Positions 8,032 through 16,061 of a DNA stretch of 64,000 nucleotides are shown piece after piece. Source of the DNA: Schlesneria paludicola DSM 18645 (GTDB lineage: Bacteria; Planctomycetota; Planctomycetia; Planctomycetales; Planctomycetaceae). Below the pieces are notes generated by a model. That model worked only from the letters and a program-made list of their open reading frames with translations, was not told the DNA's origin and did no database searches. The DNA lies in NCBI RefSeq assembly GCF_000255655.1, contig NZ_JH636436.1, positions 99,636-163,635 on the forward strand. Reading direction: 5' to 3'. A program made the translations under genes and the position numbers. Position 1 is the first letter of the stretch. The number at the start of each line of letters is the position of its first letter.

Positions 8032-8157
8032 CGTCACCAAGCTCCTGCCTGGTGACGCTTCCTGCACATCGGAAGTGTGTACGAGGGACTCAGGCCGCGT
8101 TCCTGGCCATGGGAAACCTGATCGCAAGAGGCGTTACCAAGCGGGAGCTTGGTAACG
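8032..8157. repeat. Family B paired-palindrome element, copy 1
   Basis: The left palindrome at 8032-8057 (CGTCACCAAGC...CTGGTGACG) and the right palindrome at 8132-8157 (CGTTACCAAGC...GCTTGGTAACG) face each other across a 74-bp interior containing 'gcacatcggaagtgtgtacga'. The element separates the converging phosphatase and cupin genes. Confidence 0.85.
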
Positions 8158-8171
8158 AGGAAACCGAGGGG

Positions 8172-8235
8172 AATTACCACTCGTCTGCATGGAAGGCCGC
8201 TAAAGAACGCAAAAAAGGTTCCTGACACCTTTTTT
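8172..8235 (+). mobile_element. Solo right end of the RAYT element
   Basis: 8172-8235 aligns with the last 50-odd bases of the complete element (5218-5280): the codons for GRPLKNAKK are retained as gga agg ccg cta aag aac gca aaa, followed by the identical terminal hairpin (8211-8235). The rest of the transposase is missing. The cut end lies about 15 bp from the family B palindrome at 8132-8157. The hairpin is two bases from the 3' end of the cupin gene on the other strand. Confidence 0.8.
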
Positions 8236-8236
8236 G

Positions 8237-8644
8237 TTACCACGCGGGGGAATCGCTGGCTGGAAAAGATTCTTCGGAGGCTTCCTGGACGACATCGAGT
8301 CGCGATTTTGATCGGCCGACCGAGACGACTCGTGTCAGCAAGAGTGACGAGTCTTCAATGGCTTGGAGCGAATGGGGTTCGCCGTCGGCAAGATACAAGA
8401 GTTGTCCGGCCGTCATTTCCCGGGTTCCGATTCCATCGACCGAAAACAGGATTCGTCCCTCAAGGCATTGAACGGTGATCTGATGGGGCGAGGCGTGCGT
8501 GGGAATCTCGCGGCCGGCGGGGATCACCAGGCGGATGAGTTCCAATTCGTTCGTTCTGACCAGGGTGGTCGTTTTCGAATCACACAAGTTGTCACCGAGC
8601 GTCAGTTGGATGACTTCACCGGCTGTGGAACGCTGAACTGGCAT
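8237..8644 (-). CDS. Small cupin-domain protein
   Basis: A 135-residue single-domain cupin. ATG at 8644 is chosen because AGGAGG lies eight bases before it; the frame is open further upstream but without a signal. The beta-barrel core spans about 20-105, with the first cupin motif region reading IPAGREIPTHASPHQITVQCLEGR (two His, Gln) and the second LLYLADGEPHSL. The C-terminal tail reads EASEESFPASDSPAW, a short acidic tail motif found at the end of many otherwise unrelated bacterial proteins. Cupins bind a metal or small ligand; activity cannot be predicted. It is monocistronic and ends against the solo transposon end. Confidence 0.85.
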   Translation of the reverse strand: MPVQRSTAGEVIQLTLGDNLCDSKTTTLVRTNELELIRLVIPAGREIPTHASPHQITVQCLEGRILFSVDGIGTREMTAGQLLYLADGEPHSLQAIEDSSLLLTRVVSVGRSKSRLDVVQEASEESFPASDSPAW

Positions 8645-8983
8645 GACAGTTCCTCCTGAAACGAGTGACTGGGCTCCCGCGCGATACGATTCTCGCGTGA
8701 AATCACGACTCAATCGTTTTGCGGGTCAACGAGCTATGACCATTCAAATCGCTCCGGCCGCACCTGACGTTCGAGGTTCGCAACAGGAGCGAAGTCGCTC
8801 GCGCACCTCTTGGAGCGACTTTAGTGCCGAGTGAACGAAAAAAAGCTGCAGGAAGATTATATCATCCCAGGAAAGTCAGGCGTGCATCGAGTTTAAAAAT
8901 CGGTCGCGAATGAAATCGGCGCATGGCTGAATGGGGGGCCGACGTGTCGTCGGCATGTGTGTCGCCGTTGATTCGACGGGCGA
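8645..8983. other. Gene-free interval upstream of the cupin gene
   Basis: I see no coding frame with family similarity, no repeat and no RNA gene. It should hold the cupin promoter near its left end and the 3' flank of the metallo-hydrolase gene on its right. Confidence 0.4.
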
Positions 8984-9721
8984 TCAGATCTCCAGTTCCA
9001 TCAGGTCTTCGGCGAGATAGGTTTCGGGAAAGATGGCGCGTGCGGTGGCCAGGCCGATGGGGTCGTCGTCGCTGCGTTGGGGGTCAATGTGTGTCAGGTA
9101 CATTCGCGTGACGCGGGCTTCACTCGCTAGAGAGGCGACCTGTGACGTGTAGCTGTGTCCCGTCTTGCCCGCCCAGTCGGCCATCGCGTCCGGGAAGTAG
9201 CATTCATGGATCAGCAGATCGACGCCACGTACAAAATCGACATACGAATGACTGACGGTCGTGTCGGTGATATAGGCGATCTTCTTGTCGCCGACCTGAA
9301 GGCGATAGCCCACCGAGCCACCGGGGTGGTGCAGGGGCTGATGCGTGATGATGGCCTGTCCATTCGCGACCGCAACTTGATCGGTTAAGGGCAGGAATTC
9401 AAAGGCAGGCAAGACGGGGAACAACGGTTCGGAAAAGAGATGCTCTTTCACTGCGGCGATGGTGTCGGGCGACGCATGAACGCGGCAGTGCGTGATCTGG
9501 CCACGGGCGAGCGGGACCAGTAGATAGGTGAGACCTTGCACATGGTCCAGGTGTGCATGCGTCAGGAAAATGTCGATTTGTTGTGTCGCGAGGTGGGACG
9601 CGACGCGGAATGCGCTGCTGCCAGCATCGAACAGGATCCCGAGTTCGGGCAGCATGATCCCGGCCGTGTGCCGCCGTTCGTTCGGATGGTAACCTCCTGT
9701 TCCGAGAAACAGCAGACGCAT
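8984..9721 (-). CDS. Metallo-beta-lactamase fold hydrolase (RNase Z-like)
   Basis: A 245-residue enzyme of the RNase Z/ElaC-like branch of the metallo-beta-lactamase superfamily. It starts MRLLFLGTGGYHPNERRHTAG, typical of the first strand, and shows the zinc motif THAHLDHVQGL (around 55-65), a His in HHPGGSVGYR, Asp in YITDTT, a late His in LLIHECYFPD and the closing H in YLTHIDPQ. ATG at 9721 (CGGAG nine bases upstream) is preferred over the frame opening 21 codons earlier. Family members cleave tRNA 3' trailers, cyclic-nucleotide phosphodiesters or other phosphodiesters; the short length and lack of the long flexible arm argue against a classical tRNase Z, so the substrate is undefined. 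Confidence 0.88.
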   Translation of the reverse strand: MRLLFLGTGGYHPNERRHTAGIMLPELGILFDAGSSAFRVASHLATQQIDIFLTHAHLDHVQGLTYLLVPLARGQITHCRVHASPDTIAAVKEHLFSEPLFPVLPAFEFLPLTDQVAVANGQAIITHQPLHHPGGSVGYRLQVGDKKIAYITDTTVSHSYVDFVRGVDLLIHECYFPDAMADWAGKTGHSYTSQVASLASEARVTRMYLTHIDPQRSDDDPIGLATARAIFPETYLAEDLMELEI

Positions 9722-9948
9722 GACACAGACTCCGCAAGGACGTTCATCGCTACGGTCTGCCCGGCGACAAACGTCACACTCCATTTCCTCGAGGCGTAGG
9801 GTTCATGCACCTGACGCCCTCTTTAAGGTTGCCGACCGATGAATGACACCTGATTTCCGGTATACCACACAATTGAGGGAAATTCATGGGGCTGGCGTGG
9901 TTGTCTGTCGAGTTGCCATCTGGGACGCCCGACGGGCGCGGTCTCTGC

Positions 9949-10698
9949 TCACGTGTCCCCGTTGTCAGCCGATGCGAATTTGCAGCCGAGGAATCGATAT
10001 CCCGTACCGCGTACGGACAGGATATGTCGTGGCCGGGCCGAATCGGGTTCGAGGATTTTTCGAAGCCGCAGCACGAAGTTGTCGATGGTTCGGGTGGTGA
10101 CGTCGGCTGATTGATCCCAGACCTCGGTCAGGATTCGGTTTCGGGAGAGGACTTCCCCTTCATGCTCGATGAAGTAACGCAGCAACTGCATTTCGAGTGT
10201 GGTCAGGCTGTATTTTTTGTCAACCACTTTGACTTCGAACGCCTGGAAATCGACCCGAGTCTCGCCGAATTCGTAGAACTCGGGTTCGGTTCGAATCTCG
10301 GTGTCGGACGTGGTCGCTTCGGTTCGCAGGGTTCGATAGCGTTCCAGCAGGTTCTTGACGCGGTTGAGCAATTCGGGAAGTGCGAACGGCTTGGTGATGT
10401 ACTGGTCGGCACCGACGTCGAAGGCGTGCATGCGGTCTTCGACCAGGCCTCGCGCGCTGAGCACGATGATCGGGACTAGGGTATTGACCGATCGGACGGC
10501 CGAGCAGATTTCATAACCGCTCATTCCCGGCAACATCAGATCGAGGATGATGAGGTCGATCCGGGGATCGGAGTTTTGAAAGAGTCTGAGGGCCGTCGGG
10601 CCGTCACCCGCCAGCAGGACTTCGAAGCCTTCCTGCTCGAAGTTGAATTTGAGACCCAGGGCGAGAGCTTCTTCGTCCTCGACGATCAAGATGCGCAT
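9949..10698 (-). CDS. OmpR/PhoB-family response regulator
   Basis: Transcription factor of a two-component system. The receiver domain (1-120) has the acidic pocket VEDEE (6-10), phospho-acceptor Asp53 in IILDLMLPG, Ser81 and Lys103 in ITKPFALPEL. A linker rich in Thr/Glu (about 122-140) leads to a winged-helix DNA-binding domain (about 145-240) with SLTTLEMQLLRYF, VLSRNRILTEVW, TRTIDNFVLRLRKILE and SVRGTGYRF. ATG at 10698 is chosen because the receiver begins exactly there; the open frame upstream is not conserved sequence. No histidine kinase lies next to it, so it is an orphan in this window. A family C repeat occupies the divergent interval upstream. Confidence 0.92.
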   Translation of the reverse strand: MRILIVEDEEALALGLKFNFEQEGFEVLLAGDGPTALRLFQNSDPRIDLIILDLMLPGMSGYEICSAVRSVNTLVPIIVLSARGLVEDRMHAFDVGADQYITKPFALPELLNRVKNLLERYRTLRTEATTSDTEIRTEPEFYEFGETRVDFQAFEVKVVDKKYSLTTLEMQLLRYFIEHEGEVLSRNRILTEVWDQSADVTTRTIDNFVLRLRKILEPDSARPRHILSVRGTGYRFLGCKFASADNGDT

Positions 10699-10807
10699 CG
10701 ACGCCCGCTTTCCATCAATAAACCGAAGTGAACCGAAATTGTTTTCTCGCGACAGGATAGCAGGGGACCACGGCGGAACGCGATTGTCCCAGAAATTCAC
10801 TTTCCTT

Positions 10808-10923
10808 CTCTGGGTCTCCGTGGCTCTGCGTCTCCCTAACCACCAATGCGCACCCGAAGTACGTCAAACGTGCAAGTGGGCTCAGCGGTGATAGGGGAGA
10901 CGCAGAGCCACGGAGACACAGAG
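10808..10923. repeat. Family C inverted-repeat element, best-preserved copy
   Basis: The 31-nt left arm (10808-10838) and 32-nt right arm (10892-10923) are reverse complements but for one mismatch and one single-base indel; the outer sequence is CTCTG(T/G)GTCTCCGTGGCTC. The interior holds the family core 'caccaatgcgcacccgaagt' in the orientation opposite to the copies at 12966 and 56730. It sits between the divergent response-regulator and protease genes. Confidence 0.85.
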
Positions 10924-11096
10924 GAGGAAGGATCGAGTGGAATTCAGGGGAAATTCAGGGGTGGATTGCGGGGACTTGAATGTTTCAATTCTGGAAAGTC
11001 GGGAATCTAATGTTGTTCGCGGGTTGACTGCGGTGATGAGATGGATCGAAAATATGGCCCGTGATGGCGGAGTTCACCTGAAACTTGACGAGCATC

Positions 11097-12323
11097 ATGA
11101 CTGACGAAACTTCGCCTGCTTCGAATCTGCCGCTGACGGCCTCGTTTACCGAGGATGCGGTGATTCTTCGGCCTGATTTGCGGGACAGCGAATCGATCGC
11201 GATGACTGATGTCGGTGTCAACGCTGGCTCGGTGCCTCCGGCGTTGCCCGTCGACACCGACGATTCCCGGCCCGATCGGGCGCCGCGCTGGTACTTCGCC
11301 ATTTGCGAATCGATCCTGTGGTTCGTGGGGACCCTGGCCGTTCATTTGATCGGCGGAGTCGCGACGATTATCGCCGTGACCATTGTGTGGACAATCCTTT
11401 CCAATGGTCGCTCGGTCAGTATGAGCGATCCGCGTGTGCTGATGCTGGCGACCGCGGGTGAGATGGTGCTGTTTGTTCTGGCGGCGATGTTGTGTGTGTC
11501 GGTGCGGTATTGGGGGCGAACGTTTGCCGAGTTGAACTTGAGTCGTCCCGAGCTGAAGCATGTGGCGATTGTGATTGCCGGCACATTACCGCTTAGCTAC
11601 TGCGTGTCGGCTTACAGCATGCCGATTCAGTGGGGTTGGAATCTGATTGGGGAACAGTTTCCGGGATTGAAAGTGATCGACGAACTGAGCGCTATGAGGA
11701 TGGTCAATGAAATGGCGGATGCGACCTCGCTTCCGGTCATGATTCTGATTCTGGCGGTATTGCCCGCGATTGGTGAGGAACTGGTGTTTCGGGGTGCCAT
11801 GGGACGGGTGTTGATGGCGTCGCTCGGTATTTGGGGCGGGGTCGCGTTGACGTCATTCCTGTTCGGTTTGATTCATGTCCATCCGGTGCATGCCTTGGCG
11901 GTGATTCCGCTGGGGATTGCGATGCATCTGGTCTATCTATGGACGCGCAGTTTTTGGATGCCGATGTTGTTTCACTTCGTCAACAATTGCTGGGCCTCGG
12001 TGACGGCTCAATTTGGTTCGGGTGAGCCATTCCAAGAGAACGCCGCCGTCACGTTGACGGATCTGGTGGGCATGTTCGCAGCGGCAATCGCGGTGACGGC
12101 GCTGGCGATCGCGTTATTCCAGTCACGGATCCGCTACCGTCACCCTGACGGAGCGGAATGGACCTCGCCCCACTATCCTCTGCGTGTTCCACCGTCGCGC
12201 ACGATTCGGCGCACGACGGCAGCCATGGGGCTGAGTTACTGGGCGACCGGATTTGGCTTTGCTCTCGTTTGCCATCTGGCGATGGGATGGCAATTGTGGA
12301 AAGCCATGATGAGTCCGCAATAA
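11097..12323 (+). CDS. CPBP (CAAX/Abi-like) intramembrane metalloprotease
   Basis: Membrane-embedded glutamic/metal protease of the CPBP family. The 408-residue protein has a hydrophilic N-terminal 65 residues, then about eight membrane helices. The active-site motifs are EELVFRGAMGRVL (EExxxR), FGLIHVHPVHAL (FxxxH) and MLFHFVNNCW (HxxxN), all intact. ATG at 11097 is used because the only upstream in-frame starter is a TTG at 11085. The C-terminal 70 residues after motif 3 add two further helices, longer than a minimal CPBP domain. The following chorismate-lyase-like gene starts about 100 bases downstream on the same strand, so a bicistronic unit is possible. Substrates of bacterial members are mostly unknown. 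Confidence 0.9.
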   Translation: MTDETSPASNLPLTASFTEDAVILRPDLRDSESIAMTDVGVNAGSVPPALPVDTDDSRPDRAPRWYFAICESILWFVGTLAVHLIGGVATIIAVTIVWTILSNGRSVSMSDPRVLMLATAGEMVLFVLAAMLCVSVRYWGRTFAELNLSRPELKHVAIVIAGTLPLSYCVSAYSMPIQWGWNLIGEQFPGLKVIDELSAMRMVNEMADATSLPVMILILAVLPAIGEELVFRGAMGRVLMASLGIWGGVALTSFLFGLIHVHPVHALAVIPLGIAMHLVYLWTRSFWMPMLFHFVNNCWASVTAQFGSGEPFQENAAVTLTDLVGMFAAAIAVTALAIALFQSRIRYRHPDGAEWTSPHYPLRVPPSRTIRRTTAAMGLSYWATGFGFALVCHLAMGWQLWKAMMSPQ

Positions 12324-12419
12324 TCTTGGGGATCGATGAAACCTGCTGCGACCCACCTGCCATCGCTCCCGCCGAAACATCCTCCGAAGTGCGTTAACGA
12401 ACTCTTAAGTGACGAATCG

Positions 12420-12956
12420 ATGAATCCTCAAGACGAACTGCACGCCCTGACCAACCGATTTTCCGAGTCGAGTGCACTGTTTCAGCGAGCGGAGCATATT
12501 CCGTCGGTTGTGACGCCGGAGCCCTACAAGACGATGCTGGCGCACAACCACCACATGACGGTCGAGATGGAGCAATATCATAAGACCTCCGTCGACGTTC
12601 GGGTGCTCGACAGCCATCAGAAGGGAAACGAGTATTTCCGGAAGATCCTGTTGCTGAAACACGGGACGAATACACCGGTGCAGTTCGGAATCGTGCGGTT
12701 TCGGTTGGAGTATGTGACCGATGCCGTGCGTGACGAGATCCTGGCGGGGCAAATACCGCTCGGGCGGATTCTGATCAATCACAATGTGCTGCGGCACGTT
12801 GATCTGGGGGCGATCCTGGAGATCAAGGCCGGTCCCGCGCTGGCGGAATATCTGCAGATGCCGGTCGGAGAGATTACCTACGGACGCCTCGCCACGATCT
12901 TCTGCAATCGTCAGCCCGCGGTCGATCTGCTTGAGGTCTCGGCCCCGCTGATTTGA
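12420..12956 (+). CDS. Chorismate-lyase-like (DUF98/UbiC fold) protein
   Basis: A 178-residue cytoplasmic protein resembling the DUF98 branch of the chorismate pyruvate-lyase fold. The pattern seen is an N-terminal helix LHALTNRFSESS, a strand pair VDVRVLDSHQKGNEYFRKILL, a VQFGIVRFRLEYV strand, the helix VRDEILAGQIPLGRILINHNVLR (the ..G..PLGR.L motif of the family) and a final GEITYGRLATIFCNRQPAVDLLEV strand pair. Classical UbiC makes 4-hydroxybenzoate from chorismate for ubiquinone; DUF98 members have less certain roles. ATG at 12420 is preferred to that at 12336 because the extra 28 residues are Pro-rich and unlike the family. No other quinone gene is adjacent, although aroH (another chorismate enzyme) is 2.5 kb away. 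Confidence 0.65.
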   Translation: MNPQDELHALTNRFSESSALFQRAEHIPSVVTPEPYKTMLAHNHHMTVEMEQYHKTSVDVRVLDSHQKGNEYFRKILLLKHGTNTPVQFGIVRFRLEYVTDAVRDEILAGQIPLGRILINHNVLRHVDLGAILEIKAGPALAEYLQMPVGEITYGRLATIFCNRQPAVDLLEVSAPLI

Positions 12957-12965
12957 TTGTTTTCA

Positions 12966-13070
12966 CTGTGTCTCCGTGTCTCGCGGTCCCTCGCTGGACC
13001 CACTTGTACGTGTGGCGTACTTCGGGAGCACATTGGTGTTAGGGTGACACAGAGACGCAGTGGCACAGAG
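12966..13070. repeat. Family C inverted-repeat element
   Basis: The left arm ctgtgtctccgtgtctc (12966 onward) pairs with gacacagagacgcagtggcacag (to 13070). The interior includes 'cacttgtacgtgtggcgtac' and 'ttcgggagcacattggtg', the core shared with the copies at 10808 (inverted) and 56730. It separates two converging genes, so it may double as a bidirectional terminator. Confidence 0.8.
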
Positions 13071-13093
13071 AAGAGAAGAAAGAAGAAAAGAGA

Positions 13094-13987
13094 TTAGCCG
13101 GCGGTGCGCATTTCGAGTTCGACGGCGCTGACGGCGACGACGGCGATGCCGAGTTTGTCGGCCAGTTCGATGACTTCGGGTTCGTTCAGGATGATGGTCA
13201 TGCCGCTTTCGATGGCCAGGACGCGGCCGCCGGATTCGTGCATGGTCTTGATCGTCTGCGTGCCGATTGTCGGAACGTCGAACCGCATGTCCTGCTGTGG
13301 TTTGGCGACCTTGACGACGGTGAATCCCCCGCGGCGGCAGAGTTCTGCCGAGCGACGGATGGCACGATCCGTGCCTTCGATGGCTTCGACGGCGATGACG
13401 GCCATGTCGTGAACGACGACGGACTGCCCGACGTCCAGACGTCCCATTTCCTTGGCCAGTTCCCAACCAAAGCGAATGTCTCGCCACTGGGCTTCAGTCG
13501 GCTTGCGTTTCGTGAGGAATCCGTGGTTCACGAGCAACTCCGGGCAGTAATCGAGGGCGGAATCGAAATAGATATTGTCACGTTCAAATTCACGGATCAC
13601 GGCGAGCAGCAGTGTGTCGTCTTTGCGGTCGCGGCTGGCATAGCGAAGCCACATGTGGATGGTTCGCCAGTCGGGTAGAAGTCGCAGGATGCGAAACGGT
13701 TGAAACAGGACGGTCTTTTCGATTTTGCCCGCCATGACGACGCGGTTGATCCGGGCCTTCTTGAATAGGCTGATCGCGCGACCGATACGTGCCAGCGGCG
13801 CTTCGACATACGAATGGCAGATCTCGCGGAGTTCCGGCGGCGCCATTCCCATGACGCCGACCCCGTAGACATGATGTCCCTGTTTCTGAGCGGCCAGCGC
13901 GAACGAGATCGGAAACTGTCCCGAGCCGGCCAACAGGCCAACACGGCGTCCCGAAAACGTCATCGAATTGTTTCCGGCTCCCTCCAT
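13094..13987 (-). CDS. lpxI: UDP-2,3-diacylglucosamine pyrophosphatase LpxI
   Basis: Hydrolyses UDP-2,3-diacylglucosamine to lipid X and UMP, the fourth step of lipid A synthesis; LpxI replaces LpxH in many non-enterobacteria. The 297-residue protein carries the N-terminal fold VGLLAGSGQFPISFALAAQKQGHHVYGVG, the YVEAPLARIGRAISLFKKARINRVVMAGKI segment, a DDTLLLAVIREFE segment and the C-terminal catalytic half with QSVVVHDMAVIAVEAIEGTDRAIRR, GGFTVVKVAKPQQDMRFDVPTIGTQTI and VLAIESGMTIIL, including the Asp-rich metal site. ATG at 13987 (AAGG nine bases upstream) is chosen; the longer frame overlaps lpxD. It follows lpxD by 127 bases on the same strand, forming a lipid A pair. Confidence 0.93.
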   Translation of the reverse strand: MEGAGNNSMTFSGRRVGLLAGSGQFPISFALAAQKQGHHVYGVGVMGMAPPELREICHSYVEAPLARIGRAISLFKKARINRVVMAGKIEKTVLFQPFRILRLLPDWRTIHMWLRYASRDRKDDTLLLAVIREFERDNIYFDSALDYCPELLVNHGFLTKRKPTEAQWRDIRFGWELAKEMGRLDVGQSVVVHDMAVIAVEAIEGTDRAIRRSAELCRRGGFTVVKVAKPQQDMRFDVPTIGTQTIKTMHESGGRVLAIESGMTIILNEPEVIELADKLGIAVVAVSAVELEMRTAG

Positions 13988-14114
13988 GGAGTCGCCTTTC
14001 AATCCGTTTTTCTGCTGGTCACCTGAGGAGCAATCATCCTTGATTTTCAGTGAAACCGACATGAGTCTATCCGACCGTTCTGTTCCGCGTGGGAAGGCGT
14101 ATGGCAAGCGAGAG

Positions 14115-15218
14115 TTATCCCGCCGCACGATGAGACGTGGCACTGTCGTCTGACGCAACCTGACTTCTGAGTTGTTCGAGCTGCGCCGTCAGCAGCTCGA
14201 CTTGTTTTTCGAGTGTATGCAGATCGTCGCGCATATCTGGGATGCGCTTCATCGACACGACCAGGCGTTTTTGATCCGATTCGTGTGTGGCGGGGATTCC
14301 GAGCCAGGTTTCTCCGGCAGGGATATCTTTGACCACACCCGCTTTCGCACCGACCGAGCAGCCGGTGTTCAAATGCACGTGATCACGGACGCCGGCCTGA
14401 CCGCCCAGTCGCACATAGTCACCCGTGGTCGACGACCCGGCGAGTCCGACTTGCGACGCGAAGACGTTGTGACGACCGACTTCGCAGTTGTGTGCGACCA
14501 TGACCAGGTTGTCGAGTTTCGTGCCGGCACCGACGATGGTTGGGCCGATCGCGCCGCGATCGACCGTGGTGCAGGCACCAATCTCGACATCGTCGTGAAT
14601 CTGGACGGAACCGAGCTGCGGGATCTTTTCAAATCGGCCGCCGATGAATCGGTAGCCAAATCCGTCGGCACCGATCACCGCGCCACTATGAATGATGACA
14701 TTGTTTCCGATGACGACGTCGTGATAGATCACCGAGTTCGCGTGCAGGATGGTGTTGTCACCAATCTGACAGCCGGCTCCCACGACGACGCCGGGGTGCA
14801 GGTCGCAATTCGAGCCAATGATCACTTCGTCGCCCAGGCAAACTCCCGATGCGATATAGCAGTTGGAACCGTACTTGGCGGTGGGGCTGATGTGGGCGTG
14901 GGGCGAGATTCCGCGTTGGGGCCGACCACGTATCTTGCGGAACAGCGGCAGCAGTGTTTGGAACGCGGATTGGACGTCGGCGACGATAATCAGCGAGTTT
15001 TGGGTCGTCTCGCCGATCAGGCCGGCGATCTTGGGTTCCACCAGGACGGCTCCCGCGCGGCAATCTTTCAATCGGCGCAATTGAACCTGATCCAACACGA
15101 AGGTCAGGGCGGTTGGACCGGCCCCTTCAATGGCCGCTGCGTCGTCGATCGTGCGCAGACGATCGCCCTGAACAGAACCATTGACTAAGGCAGCCAATCC
15201 TTCGACCGTGTGACTCAC
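14115..15218 (-). CDS. lpxD: UDP-3-O-acylglucosamine N-acyltransferase LpxD
   Basis: Transfers the second acyl chain from acyl-ACP to UDP-3-O-acylglucosamine in lipid A synthesis. The 367-residue protein has the uridine-binding N-terminal domain (1-100, ending FRKIRGRPQRGISPHAHISPTA), a left-handed beta-helix of hexapeptide repeats (about 105-320) and the catalytic His in LDNLVMVAHNCEVG, with the DRGAIGPTIVG and GSSTTGDYVRLGGQAG loops typical of LpxD rather than LpxA. The C-terminal 35 residues form a coiled coil (MRDDLHTLEKQVELLTAQLEQL). It starts at GTG with AAGGA eight bases upstream. It is co-oriented with lpxI, supporting a Gram-negative type outer membrane for this organism. Confidence 0.96.
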   Translation of the reverse strand: MSHTVEGLAALVNGSVQGDRLRTIDDAAAIEGAGPTALTFVLDQVQLRRLKDCRAGAVLVEPKIAGLIGETTQNSLIIVADVQSAFQTLLPLFRKIRGRPQRGISPHAHISPTAKYGSNCYIASGVCLGDEVIIGSNCDLHPGVVVGAGCQIGDNTILHANSVIYHDVVIGNNVIIHSGAVIGADGFGYRFIGGRFEKIPQLGSVQIHDDVEIGACTTVDRGAIGPTIVGAGTKLDNLVMVAHNCEVGRHNVFASQVGLAGSSTTGDYVRLGGQAGVRDHVHLNTGCSVGAKAGVVKDIPAGETWLGIPATHESDQKRLVVSMKRIPDMRDDLHTLEKQVELLTAQLEQLRSQVASDDSATSHRAAG

Positions 15219-15471
15219 GCGTGCATCCTTTCAGCGGGATTCAACTTTGGGGGAGATCGTAAACATCTCGTTGCGGGCGGTGTGAAATCGGGCGTCGGTC
15301 CTGACGAGCGATTCACTCTTGCGGACGAGTTTTCGGCGATATGATATTCGTCCGCATGTGGTATAGCTGAATTTTGGCGAATTGGGCAAGAGAGATCGTC
15401 GACTGGCGAATCAGCGGAAAATCCGCTATTTCTACGGGCTGAACAGGCATTGGAAAACAGGAGCAAGCAAG

Positions 15472-15843
15472 ATGGCCGTGCGGGGGATTCGAGGAGCAAC
15501 CAGCGTTGAAAAGGACTCGGCCGAAGAGGTTCTGTCCGCAACGCGCGAACTGCTGAACGAACTTCTCAAAGCCAATTGCATCCACGAGTTCGACGAAATT
15601 GTGTCAGCGATTTTTACGACGTCGCCTGATCTAACGTCCACGTTTCCGGCCGAGGCGGCTCGAGCGATTGGAATGAAGCAGGTTCCGTTGCTCTGTGCGT
15701 CGGAAATCGCCGTTCCCAGCAGCCTGCCGCGCTGCATTCGCGTGCTGCTGCATGTGAATACTGACAAAAAACAAACGGAAATTACGCACGTTTATTTGCG
15801 GGAAGCGAAGCGGCTGCGGCCGGACATGGCCAGCGCCCAGTAG
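15472..15843 (+). CDS. aroH: Monofunctional chorismate mutase, AroH class
   Basis: Converts chorismate to prephenate for Phe/Tyr synthesis. The 123-residue protein matches the trimeric Bacillus subtilis AroH class so closely that catalytic positions coincide in number: Arg7 (VRGIRGA), Cys75 and Glu78 (LLCASEIAV), Arg90 (RCIRVLLH), Tyr108 (HVYLREA) and Arg116. ATG at 15472 is preceded by AGGAG about ten bases upstream; the frame is open earlier but does not belong to the family. It is monocistronic, divergent from lpxD, and followed by a family B repeat. Confidence 0.95.
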   Translation: MAVRGIRGATSVEKDSAEEVLSATRELLNELLKANCIHEFDEIVSAIFTTSPDLTSTFPAEAARAIGMKQVPLLCASEIAVPSSLPRCIRVLLHVNTDKKQTEITHVYLREAKRLRPDMASAQ

Positions 15844-15871
15844 GTTTGTGGTTCCTGCTTGGAAGTCCCCT

Positions 15872-15999
15872 CGCTCCCAAGCTGCCGCTTGGGGACGTCT
15901 TTTGTGACTTCAATCTCTTCCGAGCGGGAAAGCGGTCTGCGCCTCCCTTATATCCACTCCGCGCAGGGCGAAGCGTTCCCAAGCGGGAGCTTGGTAACG
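15872..15999. repeat. Family B paired-palindrome element, copy 2
   Basis: The left palindrome at 15872-15897 (CGCTCCCAAGC..GCTTGGGGACG) is partly decayed, while the right one at 15974-15999 (CGTTCCCAAGC..GCTTGGTAACG) is near consensus. Again the element lies between two converging genes (aroH and the EboE-like gene). The interior is unlike copies 1 and 4, so the palindromes and not the interior define the family. Confidence 0.8.
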
Positions 16000-16061
16000 A
16001 GGAAAAACGAACGAGGAAAACGAGGGGGTCGCAATCCGCCGCGAGATCCGGTTGAAGCCTG

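Noticed and set aside
14172-15188. Long open frame opposite lpxD.
   Set aside because: The lpxD frame has clear hexapeptide repeats and motifs, while the opposite product has no recognisable domain.
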